This document shows, in pieces, positions 1 to 12,200 of a stretch of DNA of 64,000 nucleotides; position 1 is the first letter of the stretch; every line of letters starts with the position of its first letter. A program made the translations under genes and the position numbers. Under the pieces are notes generated by a model. The model was not told the origin of the DNA. It was given only the letters and a program-made list of their open reading frames with translations, and made no database searches. The stretch comes from Psettodes erumei. Lineage: Eukaryota; Chordata; Actinopteri; Pleuronectiformes; Psettodidae. The DNA is taken from positions 248,001-312,000 of the forward strand of contig JAFBJZ010000861.1 of NCBI GenBank assembly GCA_016785225.1. The letters are read 5' to 3'.

Positions 1-279
1 TACTAGGAGCTGTTGCCCTGTTAACAGAACTCCTGGGGTCAAACTGCCACCTCCGTGAAGATGAGGTGGCGATTTTCAATTTATCATTATTATTTCCCTG
101 CGCTTCTGCACCTCACTGGACATTACGAAACGGGGCTTGTTCAACAAACCAATCACGACCCCAAGGAAAAAAAAGGTTTGTAAGTTGCACATAGTGTAGA
201 TTTTTAATCAAATCACGAGGGGAGGAGGAAGGATCTATCGGCTGAGTCCCATCTATTCGCGGTGCGTCGCTGCTCTTAC

Positions 280-3200
280 CGTGCCACGGAGTACATGAAG
301 AGGAAATCGTTATCAGGGGAGCCCGGGTTCTTGCCGTAGTCCATGTATTTCTTCTGAGTGGTGTTCTTGATGTCTTTGATAACCAGCTCCATCTCCTTAC
401 TTAAGTTGGACTCCGTCTTTAAGGAATAACAAATAACAAAATGCAAGATGAGAGAAAAGTACAGGCATGCCCAAAACCTCCTTGTAATGCCACGTTGTGG
501 CAAAGTCTTAAGATGAAGGTATTTACAATAAACTCAACAACCTAGTCTGTAATGAAACTCAATACTGGCTAATTACACTTGTCAACTTTCTGTAATTAGT
601 TAAAAGCACAAATCAATGCACTGATTTCAAAAACATCTGAAGGGTAAGAAACAATATGTACAGTATGTATATGCCCTGAGCAATAAAGATGACCCTGCTA
701 TCAGCCCTTCTATTAAAAGGCCCCTGAAATTATACAACCTGCATTTTATCCTCTGAATCTGATTTGGAATGTTGTAACGCTTGGTAATCAATTTTATTTT
801 CACAACAATATGCATTTACAGTACCCCTGAGCATGAGCCGAAAGTTTATGCTAAATGATGAATGAATAATCACTGTCGAAGTTACCGCCAGTTGCTGATG
901 AGCTGACTACGGTTAAGCACAGCTGTCTAAAACATACAGGATATGATTAGTGACAACGTCCTGGCTTTCTCGAAGAACTTACAGGGAAAAGGCCAAGCTT
1001 CTCCTGAAGGTCTTCGACCTCCTTTACCAGCACGCATGTCTTCTTGTTTGTGGGGGCGTGCCAGGCGCCGGCCTCTGTGCCCCGCCCGGGGCGACAGGGA
1101 AGGACACTATTGGCAAACTGTCGACAGAGCGGGCACGTGAATTCGCCCTTGTCAACGGAGAAGCCCTGGAGGACCTGGTCGTTCTGAAAAAATAAGACAC
1201 GTGCAAGACAATGTTGGCGGACGCAATCTAAAAATCCAAAACGGAAAGAGGCAAATGATTTGTTAAAGGTAAATACGTATACAGTTCAAAATGATGACAT
1301 TCTGCCTAATCAAAGGTAAATAAAAACAAACAAAAAACACAACAGTACTCAATTTCCACAAATACGACACAAGTAAGTAAGACATGTCTCCCATTAGAGT
1401 AGCTGTGATGTTTATTCATAGTAATTTAAATGATTAGGCAACTGTCAATGACGGAAATGTCATTGATTGTGACTGAACTTTCTGTCGACGGACAAATCGC
1501 TTTACAAGGTCCAAGTTTTCTCTTACCCTCAGCGACTCCATATATGACTTGTGGCAATCTATATGTAAAGTGTGTCCGCAGGTCTGGACGTAGACGCCCC
1601 CATCCCAACCTATTGACACAGACTGCAGACAAGAACTCTGGGGAATTCAAAAGAGAAAAAATCCCATTATTTGCATGCAAATAAAGCTTCAAGCATTCAA
1701 CCTGATGGACATTTTGGTTATTTTGTGGTTATGATAATATAACAGAGTTATTAAATTTCTGCACTACGCTACGTACGCATAAAAATGAGGCTAAACCAGC
1801 ATGTTATCCTGCAGCGTTTCTTCTTTTCACTAACACCTGCGCTACAATGGCAAATAAGCAGCAACATATTTGATTATATCCAAGCCAACTAGTGTTTAGA
1901 ATGGTAAAGGATTCTAAGCACGGCCAATTAAAACAGTCGGGTCACAGCGTTAAGCTGCCAAATTTTTTTTTTTTCTGCGATGCACCCACATCTTTGAAGA
2001 ACCGTTGCATGAGCGTGAGCCTGACATCATGAGCCACTCCACACGTGTCTGCGGGGTAGATGTGCTCTTCGTCGCTCGTCGGCAGATTCTTCGCCTCTTT
2101 GTTTTTGCAGCGATGTCCGAGCACTGAAAGGCAGTCGCGGGTCAGAGGTGAGCAACGGTGAATCTGGCAAAACTTTTCAGTATGTCAACAGTGATCGTGA
2201 GCACAGCATTAGGGCAGGGTTAATTGTTAATTATAGGATTTATTAATCTGTTGATATTTATTCTTCTTTTTTGGGGGTTAAATTTGATTTATTTTTTTAA
2301 ATCTATGAAAACAGGGAATAATGCCCTAATGTCATTAGTCCCTCCTCATCATCTTCTGATCATTAGAAGAAGGGAGAAGAAGATAACGGTTGGCATTTTT
2401 GCTTGATTAATAAATAAAGGATTAACTGACTATCAATATGAATGGCAATTCGTTCTCTGTCAACTGAGTAATCGATTAATAACCTAATAATTTCAGTGTG
2501 CTTTGCTATTACTTTCCAGCAGCCAAATTTAGATAATTGTAAAATTTTAATGTCACTAACTACAAAACAATACATCACAACAGAAGAAAATTTCATCTTA
2601 AGGTCAATGTACAAGAAGGACAATGTAATTGTAGACTATAATGGTGCTGCTGGTCAGTGGTGGTAGATTTTACAAGATGCTTCTTGTTGTTAAGGTCAGA
2701 GGCCTGTGAACCGTTTTACAGTGTGACTAATTACTAATCAAAAATGCCATTAATTTGGATGACAGTGAATGATCCCCTCTGTCTACAACAATGGAAAAGA
2801 AATTACCTCTTACAACAGTGGGCTCCATGTACAAAGTGAGCAGGGGATCAACATGAATGATTAATGACTCAATTAACACCACGGTTAACCTGGCCATTCA
2901 AAATTTGATTCCCCAATATGGCGGATCAAGAGGTGCTACGGGGAAACGTTTTTGGAAAGACTGCCGACAAATGGCGACGTCCGCGAAGGACCCTTTCAGA
3001 CAGGGAAACTGGAAGAGGTGGACGCGTGGGAGCGCAGTACCCGAGGACGCCTGGAGGAGAACGACGAGGCCAGTGGGACGGTCCTCGGTGGAGGGTCCAC
3101 TCTGGCCGCAGATCACGCAGTCGTAGAGAACCTCCGACTCCATCACTTCCGACGCTCCGAGATCCATGGCTGCCTCGGCGTCTGGGGATTCTGCCGCAAC

Positions 3201-6200
3201 GGAAAAGGAGGGGAAAAAAAATATTTAAGTTCAGTAAAACCTTCAGACGAAATATGTGATCATTATGCCCCAAAATAAACACAAAACTATAACAACGGGA
3301 TGCATGGCAACAGCCAGTAATTACTATTTGAATTTGTGTTCAATGATGCATCAGCGTAATGTTCAACTGTGTGACAGACGAAAACACTCACAGGTAATGT
3401 GATCTGAAAGGCTTTTCTTTTTTTTGTGCAGGACAAAAGTAGGGATAAGAACATACTTTTACAACCGACAAGTATGTAACATCCATATATCCCAGCTGAG
3501 AACATGAGGAAATTCACAAACTCTCTGCTACTGGCATCCGCGCGATGGGCACAATACTAGAAATTAATTACTGATGTGAAATTAGTTTTTAAATGTTAAG
3601 AACTGTGTTCAATTCAAGCTGTAAGTATTGTGCAGAAATGTCAGGCTGCGTCGGAAATTGATTTATTGCCTTTTGGAAGAGTGTGTTCTCAGGAGAGGTC
3701 ACCGCGTTCCTGGGGAAATGAAAGCTGTTTGCATTAGATGTCAACACTGCGGCTTTAGCCCCGGGCCGTCCCAGTACACGGAGCCGCCGACTTGTGAAAA
3801 AAAACGCACATGCGCACACAAAAGGGTGGGATGACGAGCGCACAGAACGCTGGTGTGTTGCTGCTTTAGGCTTTCCGGAGTACAATTGTGCGATTCCTCT
3901 GTAAAGCATTGCGTGTGCGCGAGATTTGCAAAACGGTTGCACGTTCTTACAGGAAAGCCCATCGAGCTAACGACACACGAAGCCGCCGAACATATCTCAA
4001 GCCGACAGCACAGCAAACTCTACAAACAAATGACTCGAAGGCGCAGGTTCACGCAATTTATGACCGCAGCAGCCTCTGTTTAGAAGTTGCAGATAGGTTT
4101 GGGTTTAATTTGTTCAGGTTTTGACACATGCGTCCTTGAGATTTATGTCTCCACCCCGACACAGTCGAGGCGGTTGGGTGCACACCGTGTGCTGCATTGA
4201 AACGTGAGGTTTCAAAGTACAGCTGCAACGTCTCTTTCCAGAGAGAGCGCCCTGCGGAACGACCCACAGAGCACGCTCGGTTTCATTGCTTTTTCGTTAC
4301 AACGCCTACGCCTACGTATAAACACCTGCTCGCAGTGTAATAATGAAGTTGCTCATGATGAATAACAAGTTTTCAGATTAAATCCCTCATCTCATTATTT
4401 TTTTCGCCCCAGAGGCCACACAGTGGTGTATGCAAATAAAAAAAAAAAAAAAAAAAAAAAAAAAAGACTTTTTTTTTTTTTTTTTTTCCATTTACATGGT
4501 GCTTCAGTGCAGGCGTGGCCAGCAGTCAGCTCGAAGTACAGCAACTACAGCTACCGCTCGGGACAGAAAGTGTGCAGAAAGAGGTCAGAACACGGTCCCG
4601 CCAGAACGGTCCGTCCGATCGCGGCGGCCATTATTCATCCGCTAACCACGCCGTGTCAGGGTGGGCCCTGGGAGTCCAGCCCACTATTAGCGCTTTGATC
4701 CCGTTTGCCCTCAACCAGCAGCCACCCCACGCTCCCCCAGGAGCGCTCTCCTCTCAGTTCGTCCTAACAGGCCCCCCAGGAACGGCGAGCGCGGGCTCGG
4801 CCACGCCGTCACCTTGCCCCGGCGTAAAAGAAACAGTCATGATGGGTTTATTTCGGTCAACTGCGCTTTTCTTTAGGGGCTACAGTAGAACGAAAGCGTT
4901 TGATAAGCACCTTCTATCAGACTGGTTGTCACAGCACATATTACAGCAGAGCCTGATCGGTTTCTGACTGACGGCAGAAATATGGAGAACAGTGCTCAGT
5001 GAAAATTTCCATTCTACGTTTTTAGCTGGTTCTACTTGTTTAAACCAAGAAACGGCTCTACAGCAAATAATAGACTGGCCAGAGAAATGAATTTAACTTC
5101 AATTAAGTTGATAATAATAATGTGACTAAAACAATAGACTTGAAATAGTGAGCGCTCGCAGTTCGTGACCATCCGGAAGCCAGAAATGCAGTTATTCAGT
5201 AATAAGAAGTTTGGGTGTACTTGTTCGCCACCTCCACCGCACACCTCACCTTACGTATGCATTAGCAAGGGGGAGTGAGTAACTCGAAAAAAATACGTTG
5301 ACCATTCCTCATGTGCCTATACGGTGAGGTTACTGTGTTGAGTCACTTGCGGCGCATTGGCGCTGTTGCTTTCCTGCTCTTGGAGGACAAACCCACCCCT
5401 GAGAGGAGGAAAAAAAAAAAAGTGAGCTGCACTTTTCCTACCGACATCCATAGCCGTTTCCATGAAGCTCTTCTGTCTGGAGGCAAACTCAGCGAGCAGT
5501 TTCTGCTGCCTCTCTCGAGCCCTCTGACGCCTGAAAGAAAGAAAGAAAGAAAGAACGGGCGAAAGGCTATTCAGTGAATGTGCAGCAATGGGCACGGAAA
5601 CCCGGTTTTAAACCTCAATTCAAAGCCAAATGAAGGCGGCGTGTATGAACTGTCCTGCAATATTGCAGTGGACTGAAACGAGACTTTTTAAACGTTAATT
5701 TCAATAACCGTTTCATATATATATATATATCATTCAACAAAGCTGTGTTGTCAGAGGTGGATTATTAAAACTAATATGGCGAGATGAGTCCGCAGATTTA
5801 CAGAGCGAGAGCTGACTGTAAATTAAGTTTCTAATAAGAGGACATAAACGCATGCTGACAGGAGCGTCGCAGCTCAATAGTTCTCACTGATGGCTTCAGG
5901 GGTTGCCGACGACCGGCCGGAGGAACAGGCAGCGGCTTCTCGCTTCTCGCTGCCGCTGACCGCACTGCTGCCCGGCTGTTGCCATGGGAACCGCTCTAGT
6001 TCATATGGGGCTCGATTTTACCTGTACCTTTGTCTGTGGGGTGAAGCCAACCCCAAAAACAGGGCATTATCAGATGGTGATAGGCCATTCCATCATGGTT
6101 ATAGGAGGGAAATGGGAGGCAAGGACTGGCGGGTGAATTTGAGGTGAACAGCCAAAGCCCCAATGAGTTTGTCTTTATGTCCGTACAGAGCTAAAGGCAA

Positions 6201-9200
6201 CATATGAGTGCGCAGGTTGTCGTCCTTCCAAAAAAAAAATGTTGGGCGTCAGAATTTGAATAAAATCTTGCAGAGGCTCAATTGACAGCAGCTTTGGCCA
6301 CACATTAATGGCGACATAGAGAATATTTGTGTCTCGCAGCTCAGGACAACAAATGCCCCACGGGGATTTGTGCAGCTGTTTCAAAGATATAATGTAACGG
6401 GGCTGCAGGAATCATGACTACTCAGCTCTTCCTTTGCTTTGATTCTTTTTGACTCAAACCTCAAACGTGGGACCAGATAAACAGTCAGTGACCTTGACTC
6501 GTTTTGAGCCGCTGATACAACTCCGTGTTGAAACGGCTGCATTGAAACAATGTCAACGCGCAAGCGCCGCTAAGGTAATAACGAGCGATATCGAACGGAG
6601 AACGGAGGTGTATGAATGCAGATTACACTACCTCTCTTCTTTATCCATGGCTTTCTTGTCAGTGGGATTGTTCTTCTTTGGTGGCACTGGAGGACACACC
6701 TTCCCGCAGATGTCCTGGATGCTCCGCTTGATTTGGCAGCTGCGCGTGACCGCCTTGGTGAGGATGCGCTCGATGGCCGTGATGCCGTCGCCGTGAGCGT
6801 GGCGGCTGGTGTCCGTGTCCTCCAGCCAGGAGGCCGACAGGGAGTTCTGCTTGGACGACAGCTTCTGGTGGAGCTTGATGAGCAGGGACAGCATGCTTTC
6901 CCGGATCTCCAGGATCTCCGTCACCAGCTGGGGGGGTGTGCCTGGCGGGACCCAGCGTGTTGAGGAGCTCTTGGGCCTGACTACCTGGGTGGCCTCGGTG
7001 TTGCTGCGGTTGATTATCTCCTGGAACTTCCTCCTGCGCTCCGCCACCAGGCTGAACACCTGAGCTTCACGGAGATTCTAGGAAAGCAATGAACACGTAT
7101 ACATATATTGTGATTTTTTTTTTTAACGTGAAAACACCTTCCTATCCCAGGGGAACTATACATTTGTTTTTTTACATGGAGTGATCCAAGCCTATCCTGG
7201 TTCTACAATTTAAGCTTCAAGAGCCCACTGTACAAATGTTTACTGGGCAAATACTTTCACACAAACATACACATACATATACTCGCACTTGATACATATG
7301 AAGTATCAAGCTGAATACCTCATCAACACAATATGCAAACAGAGAGAAAAGGGGAAAAAAAGCTGTTGTGGCCACTGACCATCAATTTCCACCTTTATCT
7401 GCATGTTTTGGCAGGTTTGTCTTTAACCACAAACAACACTCCTGCAATTACATCACTAATAGTCTGATAGACTTTGATGGATTGGGGACGTGCTTCATTA
7501 CCATAGGCAGACAGGGACAATACATATAAAAGTCAAAGTAAATGTCCATTATAGAATTTCAGCTGACGTCTCAGGAAAACCTTTGCTGATAGCGCTCGAA
7601 ACAACCATATTCCTGGGAAAATTCTAATCGTCGTGGCGTAAAAGCGTCTGACGGCCTGCCCTGACCTGACCTGACAAAAAAAAAAAAAAAGGACCTGAGC
7701 TGCACCGTTAAATAAACATACATCATACAGCCCCGGTCTGGGCGACATCAATCATACTGACATGCGGTTAAAAAGCATTTACCCAAACCTGCATTACACA
7801 CGTAATTAGTTTCAGCAGTCAAGAGGGAGGGGAACTGCTGAAGCACGACATTATGCACACACCATAACACACCAAGGCAGACCCCCTTTGAAGAGCACAA
7901 AACAAACACGTGCACAGGAATTCTTCCATCATAAATATATAGTAGACAAAAATGCAGCGGCTAGCGGCATCGGAGCCATTAGCCTTTTTTCTGGGTGCAG
8001 ACAGCTACCTCTCTCCAGTTCCCTGTAAGACGCCTGGAGTCCTGCGGAGCAAGTACAGCAAAAATGTGCATGATGGTGATATAAAAGATGAATAGGTGCC
8101 GAAAAAGGCCTATGTTCGCCGATACATATGCAGGCTAAGCGCAAAGGAAATGCGAAAAAAAGAACAGTATCATGCAAGTCCAACATAAGTTATACAAGGT
8201 CGTGACCCCAAACTTTGACTGCGACGCAACACAGTTTTCCGATCCATGTGTACTTCAAGTCTCTGCATTGCAAGGAACACTATTTTAAATCAGTACTTGC
8301 TGAGGGTACCACTCTCATGCCTTTAACATAAATATGAAGCCGGTAGCCGTTTAGCTTAGCTTGGCGCAAAGTCTGGAAACATCTATCCTAAAAGCAGCTC
8401 TAAAGCTCACTAATCAACACTAAGATCGCATTTTGTTGACAGCAAAAGCCAAAGTGGGAAAAAAAATGTTTCCATAAAACGCGTCATTTTACGTGCTGTG
8501 CAGGTTCAATGGCTGCTGGAGGACAAAAGGATACCAAACCACAACTGAAAGCAACACAGAACTGTAAGGTGTTTATGGCTGGCCTTGAAGCAGACATTGC
8601 CCACTAACGCAAACCAGCAAAAGTACAGCAACATCTGCATCCCTGTGGAATGTGCGTCTTTGAACACCTGATGAATTCAACTCTAATAAACACTGCCGCG
8701 TAAGTGTGGGTCTCCTGAGAAAAATATCTGGGCATGAGCATCGAGATGCTCAGCTTCCTCCCCCAGCTACTTGTAATTTTGTACTAGCAGGAGAGCTGGA
8801 ACAGTAACCACGAGTCACACTTCCAGTTGCTTTTTCATACAGTGACATTACAGTAATTCAGCTCAGCCCTTTTACCTGGCCATAAGAGGAGGCTTCGGTG
8901 CTGGTGCTGGGCGGGGCCTCTCTCTTCACCTCAGGAGCCGTCTCAGGGACCCGAACCCTCACGAAGTTGATGACGTGGTGCAGGTTGGAGAGCAGGTTGG
9001 TGCCAGGGAACCAGCTGTCGTGACAGTGCTCCTCAATGCAAGGCTCCTGCAAGCGAAACGTTCACAGTTTGTAGGGAAGCAGGTTGAAGGTCCACGCAGC
9101 TGGAGGACCGGCGGCGGCGGCGGCGGCTCACCTCATCCTCCTTGTTATCTTGAACTTGATTGTCCAAGCCCAGCTCGATCAGGTACAGCACCATGCACAG

Positions 9201-12200
9201 CACGTGCTCGGACATGTTCTGGTGATCCATCCATATCTACGACATGTTGAACAACGACTTTAACCCGAGGAATGTCATGTAAAATGTTCTCTGCACATTT
9301 GTCATGGTTTTTAATTTGATAAAAAAAAAATTTAAAAAAGCTTCACTGTTACTGTAGACACAAATATGATTGCCCCCATTGCTGATGGTGTACTTTATAC
9401 ATTGCGCATCATCTACACAATGAGGTCTGTTCTTTTTGTGCTGCACCCTCTGCATTTTGTCAGGCCTGTACTGCACCAATATCTTGTAACATGTCAACAT
9501 CAATTAGCTGCAAAGTTGTGTTACTTGTGCAGCGATTGAATGTGAACGACAGAGGCGCTTCTGACCGAGCGCAAGGAGCAAATTGAGATGCAAACGCGGC
9601 CCTGTGCGAGAACGGACGCTGAAAGGCTCACCTTGTAAAGGAGAGTGAATATCACGATGTGCAGCGTCTTGCAGTGCAACAGTTTGATTAGGCCTTTGTA
9701 GCACGGGTGCAGAGGAGTCCTCTCCTTGTAGGGTGGCCACGGGTTGCCGTCGTGAATACCAGACTGCTTCAAGCTAGGCGAGAGAAAACAATTCAGATAT
9801 CAGAAGATCAAACAGCTGCTAGCGTAACCCATGATAATGTGTGCTGGCTTAGACGCAACACAAATTTTTGACATAAAGTAAAACAAAACAGTTTGACGAA
9901 GTGACACGTTACGCCGTTGAGGATAATTCATTGTACAGAAGATTTCAGACTCGGCGACAGAACGGCCGATGGGCAGCGCCGCTGCTCACTCTATTAGTGA
10001 TGATGGGATCATTGTTATATAAAACCATGGCCAGCTTGACAGGCAATCCATCATACCCAAACTGTGGGAATGAGCAACATGAGGCTGGTAGCAGACGCCG
10101 AAGGTGGCGATGGCAGCTTCAATATGTTTCAAGGAGAATTACAGCTCCTTTGCAGTTTGGATACCCAAATGCTGGCACAGAAAAGGGCCTGCTGCATGTG
10201 GAAGAAGTGCGGCCAACTTCATGAGTGATGTATCCACACTTTCAATTCCAGCGACACAAAAAAAAAAGGCCTTTATTCCCCGTTAGAAAAAGGTTATTTC
10301 CCCAAGTATCATCTTCAAACACCAAGCACCCTTTGATATAGTTAGCATCCCCCACACGTCCCGGCGACCTTAAAGAAAATTAACCCCAAAGTATCCCTCT
10401 CGCCACCGCCGCCGATTTGTTTTTCTTCAGAGGCGCCTGTGCCACAATCAAGCGAGAAGGATTTCCCGAAGTCTATTACAATTTAGCCTGAAATTATAAA
10501 TTGATTTATTTTTTTCCCCAGGCTATCTACGACAGCTATCTAATTGGAACCAACTCCGGCGCCCTGCAGACCTAACCTCCCTTATCATGTCCCTTCATGA
10601 GCAGGTGAGAGAGGGGGGACCCTGCGACACTCAACACATCGTGATGCGTGTTGGTTTTGTCGGGGGATGACTGAACATGAACGCTCGGGGAGATGGACAA
10701 CGACGCTGTCACGCAGAGCGCAGGTAAAAGGACGTTATGCAATGACATTTTAAAAAAAAAAAAAAAAAACACTGTTCTGCTGGGGGGTTGAGAGGAAACC
10801 GGGGCCACGGAGCCGACTTACAATGCTGAGTATCTGTCCATCGCCGACTGGACGTCACGCCGATAGACTGTTCGGAGAACGACCATGATGGGGTCAAACT
10901 CCTTTTCCCACACCTCGCTAATTGAGAAGAGGGAGAGAAATGCTTTGTAACCTCTGGCACAACGTGACATTGATTCACTTTGCTCCTCGGTTCACCTTCT
11001 CCTTGTAAGTGGTGGAAGCCTGACCCCAAGTGGCTGCCTGCACTAATGACACAAACCCCATACTCAAGACTCAAGAACCATTCAAGCCTCATATATTACT
11101 AATTTATACCCATACATTAGAATCTAAAGTGCACGGTCTGAAAAACCAATACACTAGATACACCATTTGTTTGGAAGAGACGACATGTATTCCTTCTCGG
11201 TGGAATGAATATCTTATTATTCAAGTAGGCGTTCACATTTGTCAATGACATCAGATATAAGTAATGCATGTACGCTACCTGAGAGTGAAGATTATTATGT
11301 ATTGACAGATGTTGCTGTATATGCCAGGATGCGTTAATATACTGCTCCTCTTACTGGAGAGCATTTGATATTTTTGTACACACGCAGGGTTTAATTGTCC
11401 CAGACAAAGAATATTTGTTTTGATTTAGCTTTGTTTGACTTAAAGCACAAGTGATGTCACGAAAATATGTTTTTATTTATATTTTCCATTCAACTAAAAA
11501 AAACGCAGCCCGGTGATTTGCTTAATATTAGATATTACGCTGTGCCATCATTTTAAAAATCCATTTCCTGCTAATTTTAAAATTCCCCATTCCCTGGACA
11601 TTGCAGCCCTTGCTACTGTTGACACTTTAGTTGTCCAGTGGAGGGCAGCAGACAGACATATTTACTGCTACAGAGAAAGTGGTCAACATGAAGGAGCGAG
11701 CCGAACTCTGAACTCTGGGTTGTCACCATTTTCATCCATTTGACTTTACTTCTTCACTTGAATTCTCACTTTTGTGCCGTTTTCCTCTGACATATTTTAA
11801 AAAGTCTAACAGGTTCGCTCGTTAAAATGATCTGTTGTTAAGCCATCCTACCTTTAGGTGTGTACATGCCCTGCTGCATTGAGCCTCCAGGCTCGAACAC
11901 TGGCGCCTTGAAGTCGGCCACAGCGGAGAGCATCTCCTCAAAACTGTAACTCCCTGGCACGATGCCGCTCTTTGGGTTGGGATTCTCGGGTATCTAGGAA
12001 AGCGCTCGTGAGGGAAAAAAAAAAAAAAAAAAGAGTGTCCCGGTAAACTGAACAGAGTTTCCGTTCAACGTTTTTTTGTCATGCGCTGAAGGATACGAGG
12101 TCTAACAGCGCACTGTGCGTACGGTCGTTCATACACAGCTGGGAGACCATCTCAGCCCGAAGGATCTCATCGTCCGTCATGCCTGGGAGTCAGAATGAAA

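Noticed and set aside
4515..4967. 150-codon plus-strand frame in a GC-rich patch of a ubr3 intron
   Set aside because: No recognisable domain, no splice partners and opposite to the host gene. GC-rich sequence makes such frames by chance.
6175..6384. Open minus-strand frame in a ubr3 intron
   Set aside because: It has no matching splice phase with the neighbouring ubr3 exons, and their junction is already in frame without it. No family resemblance was recognised.
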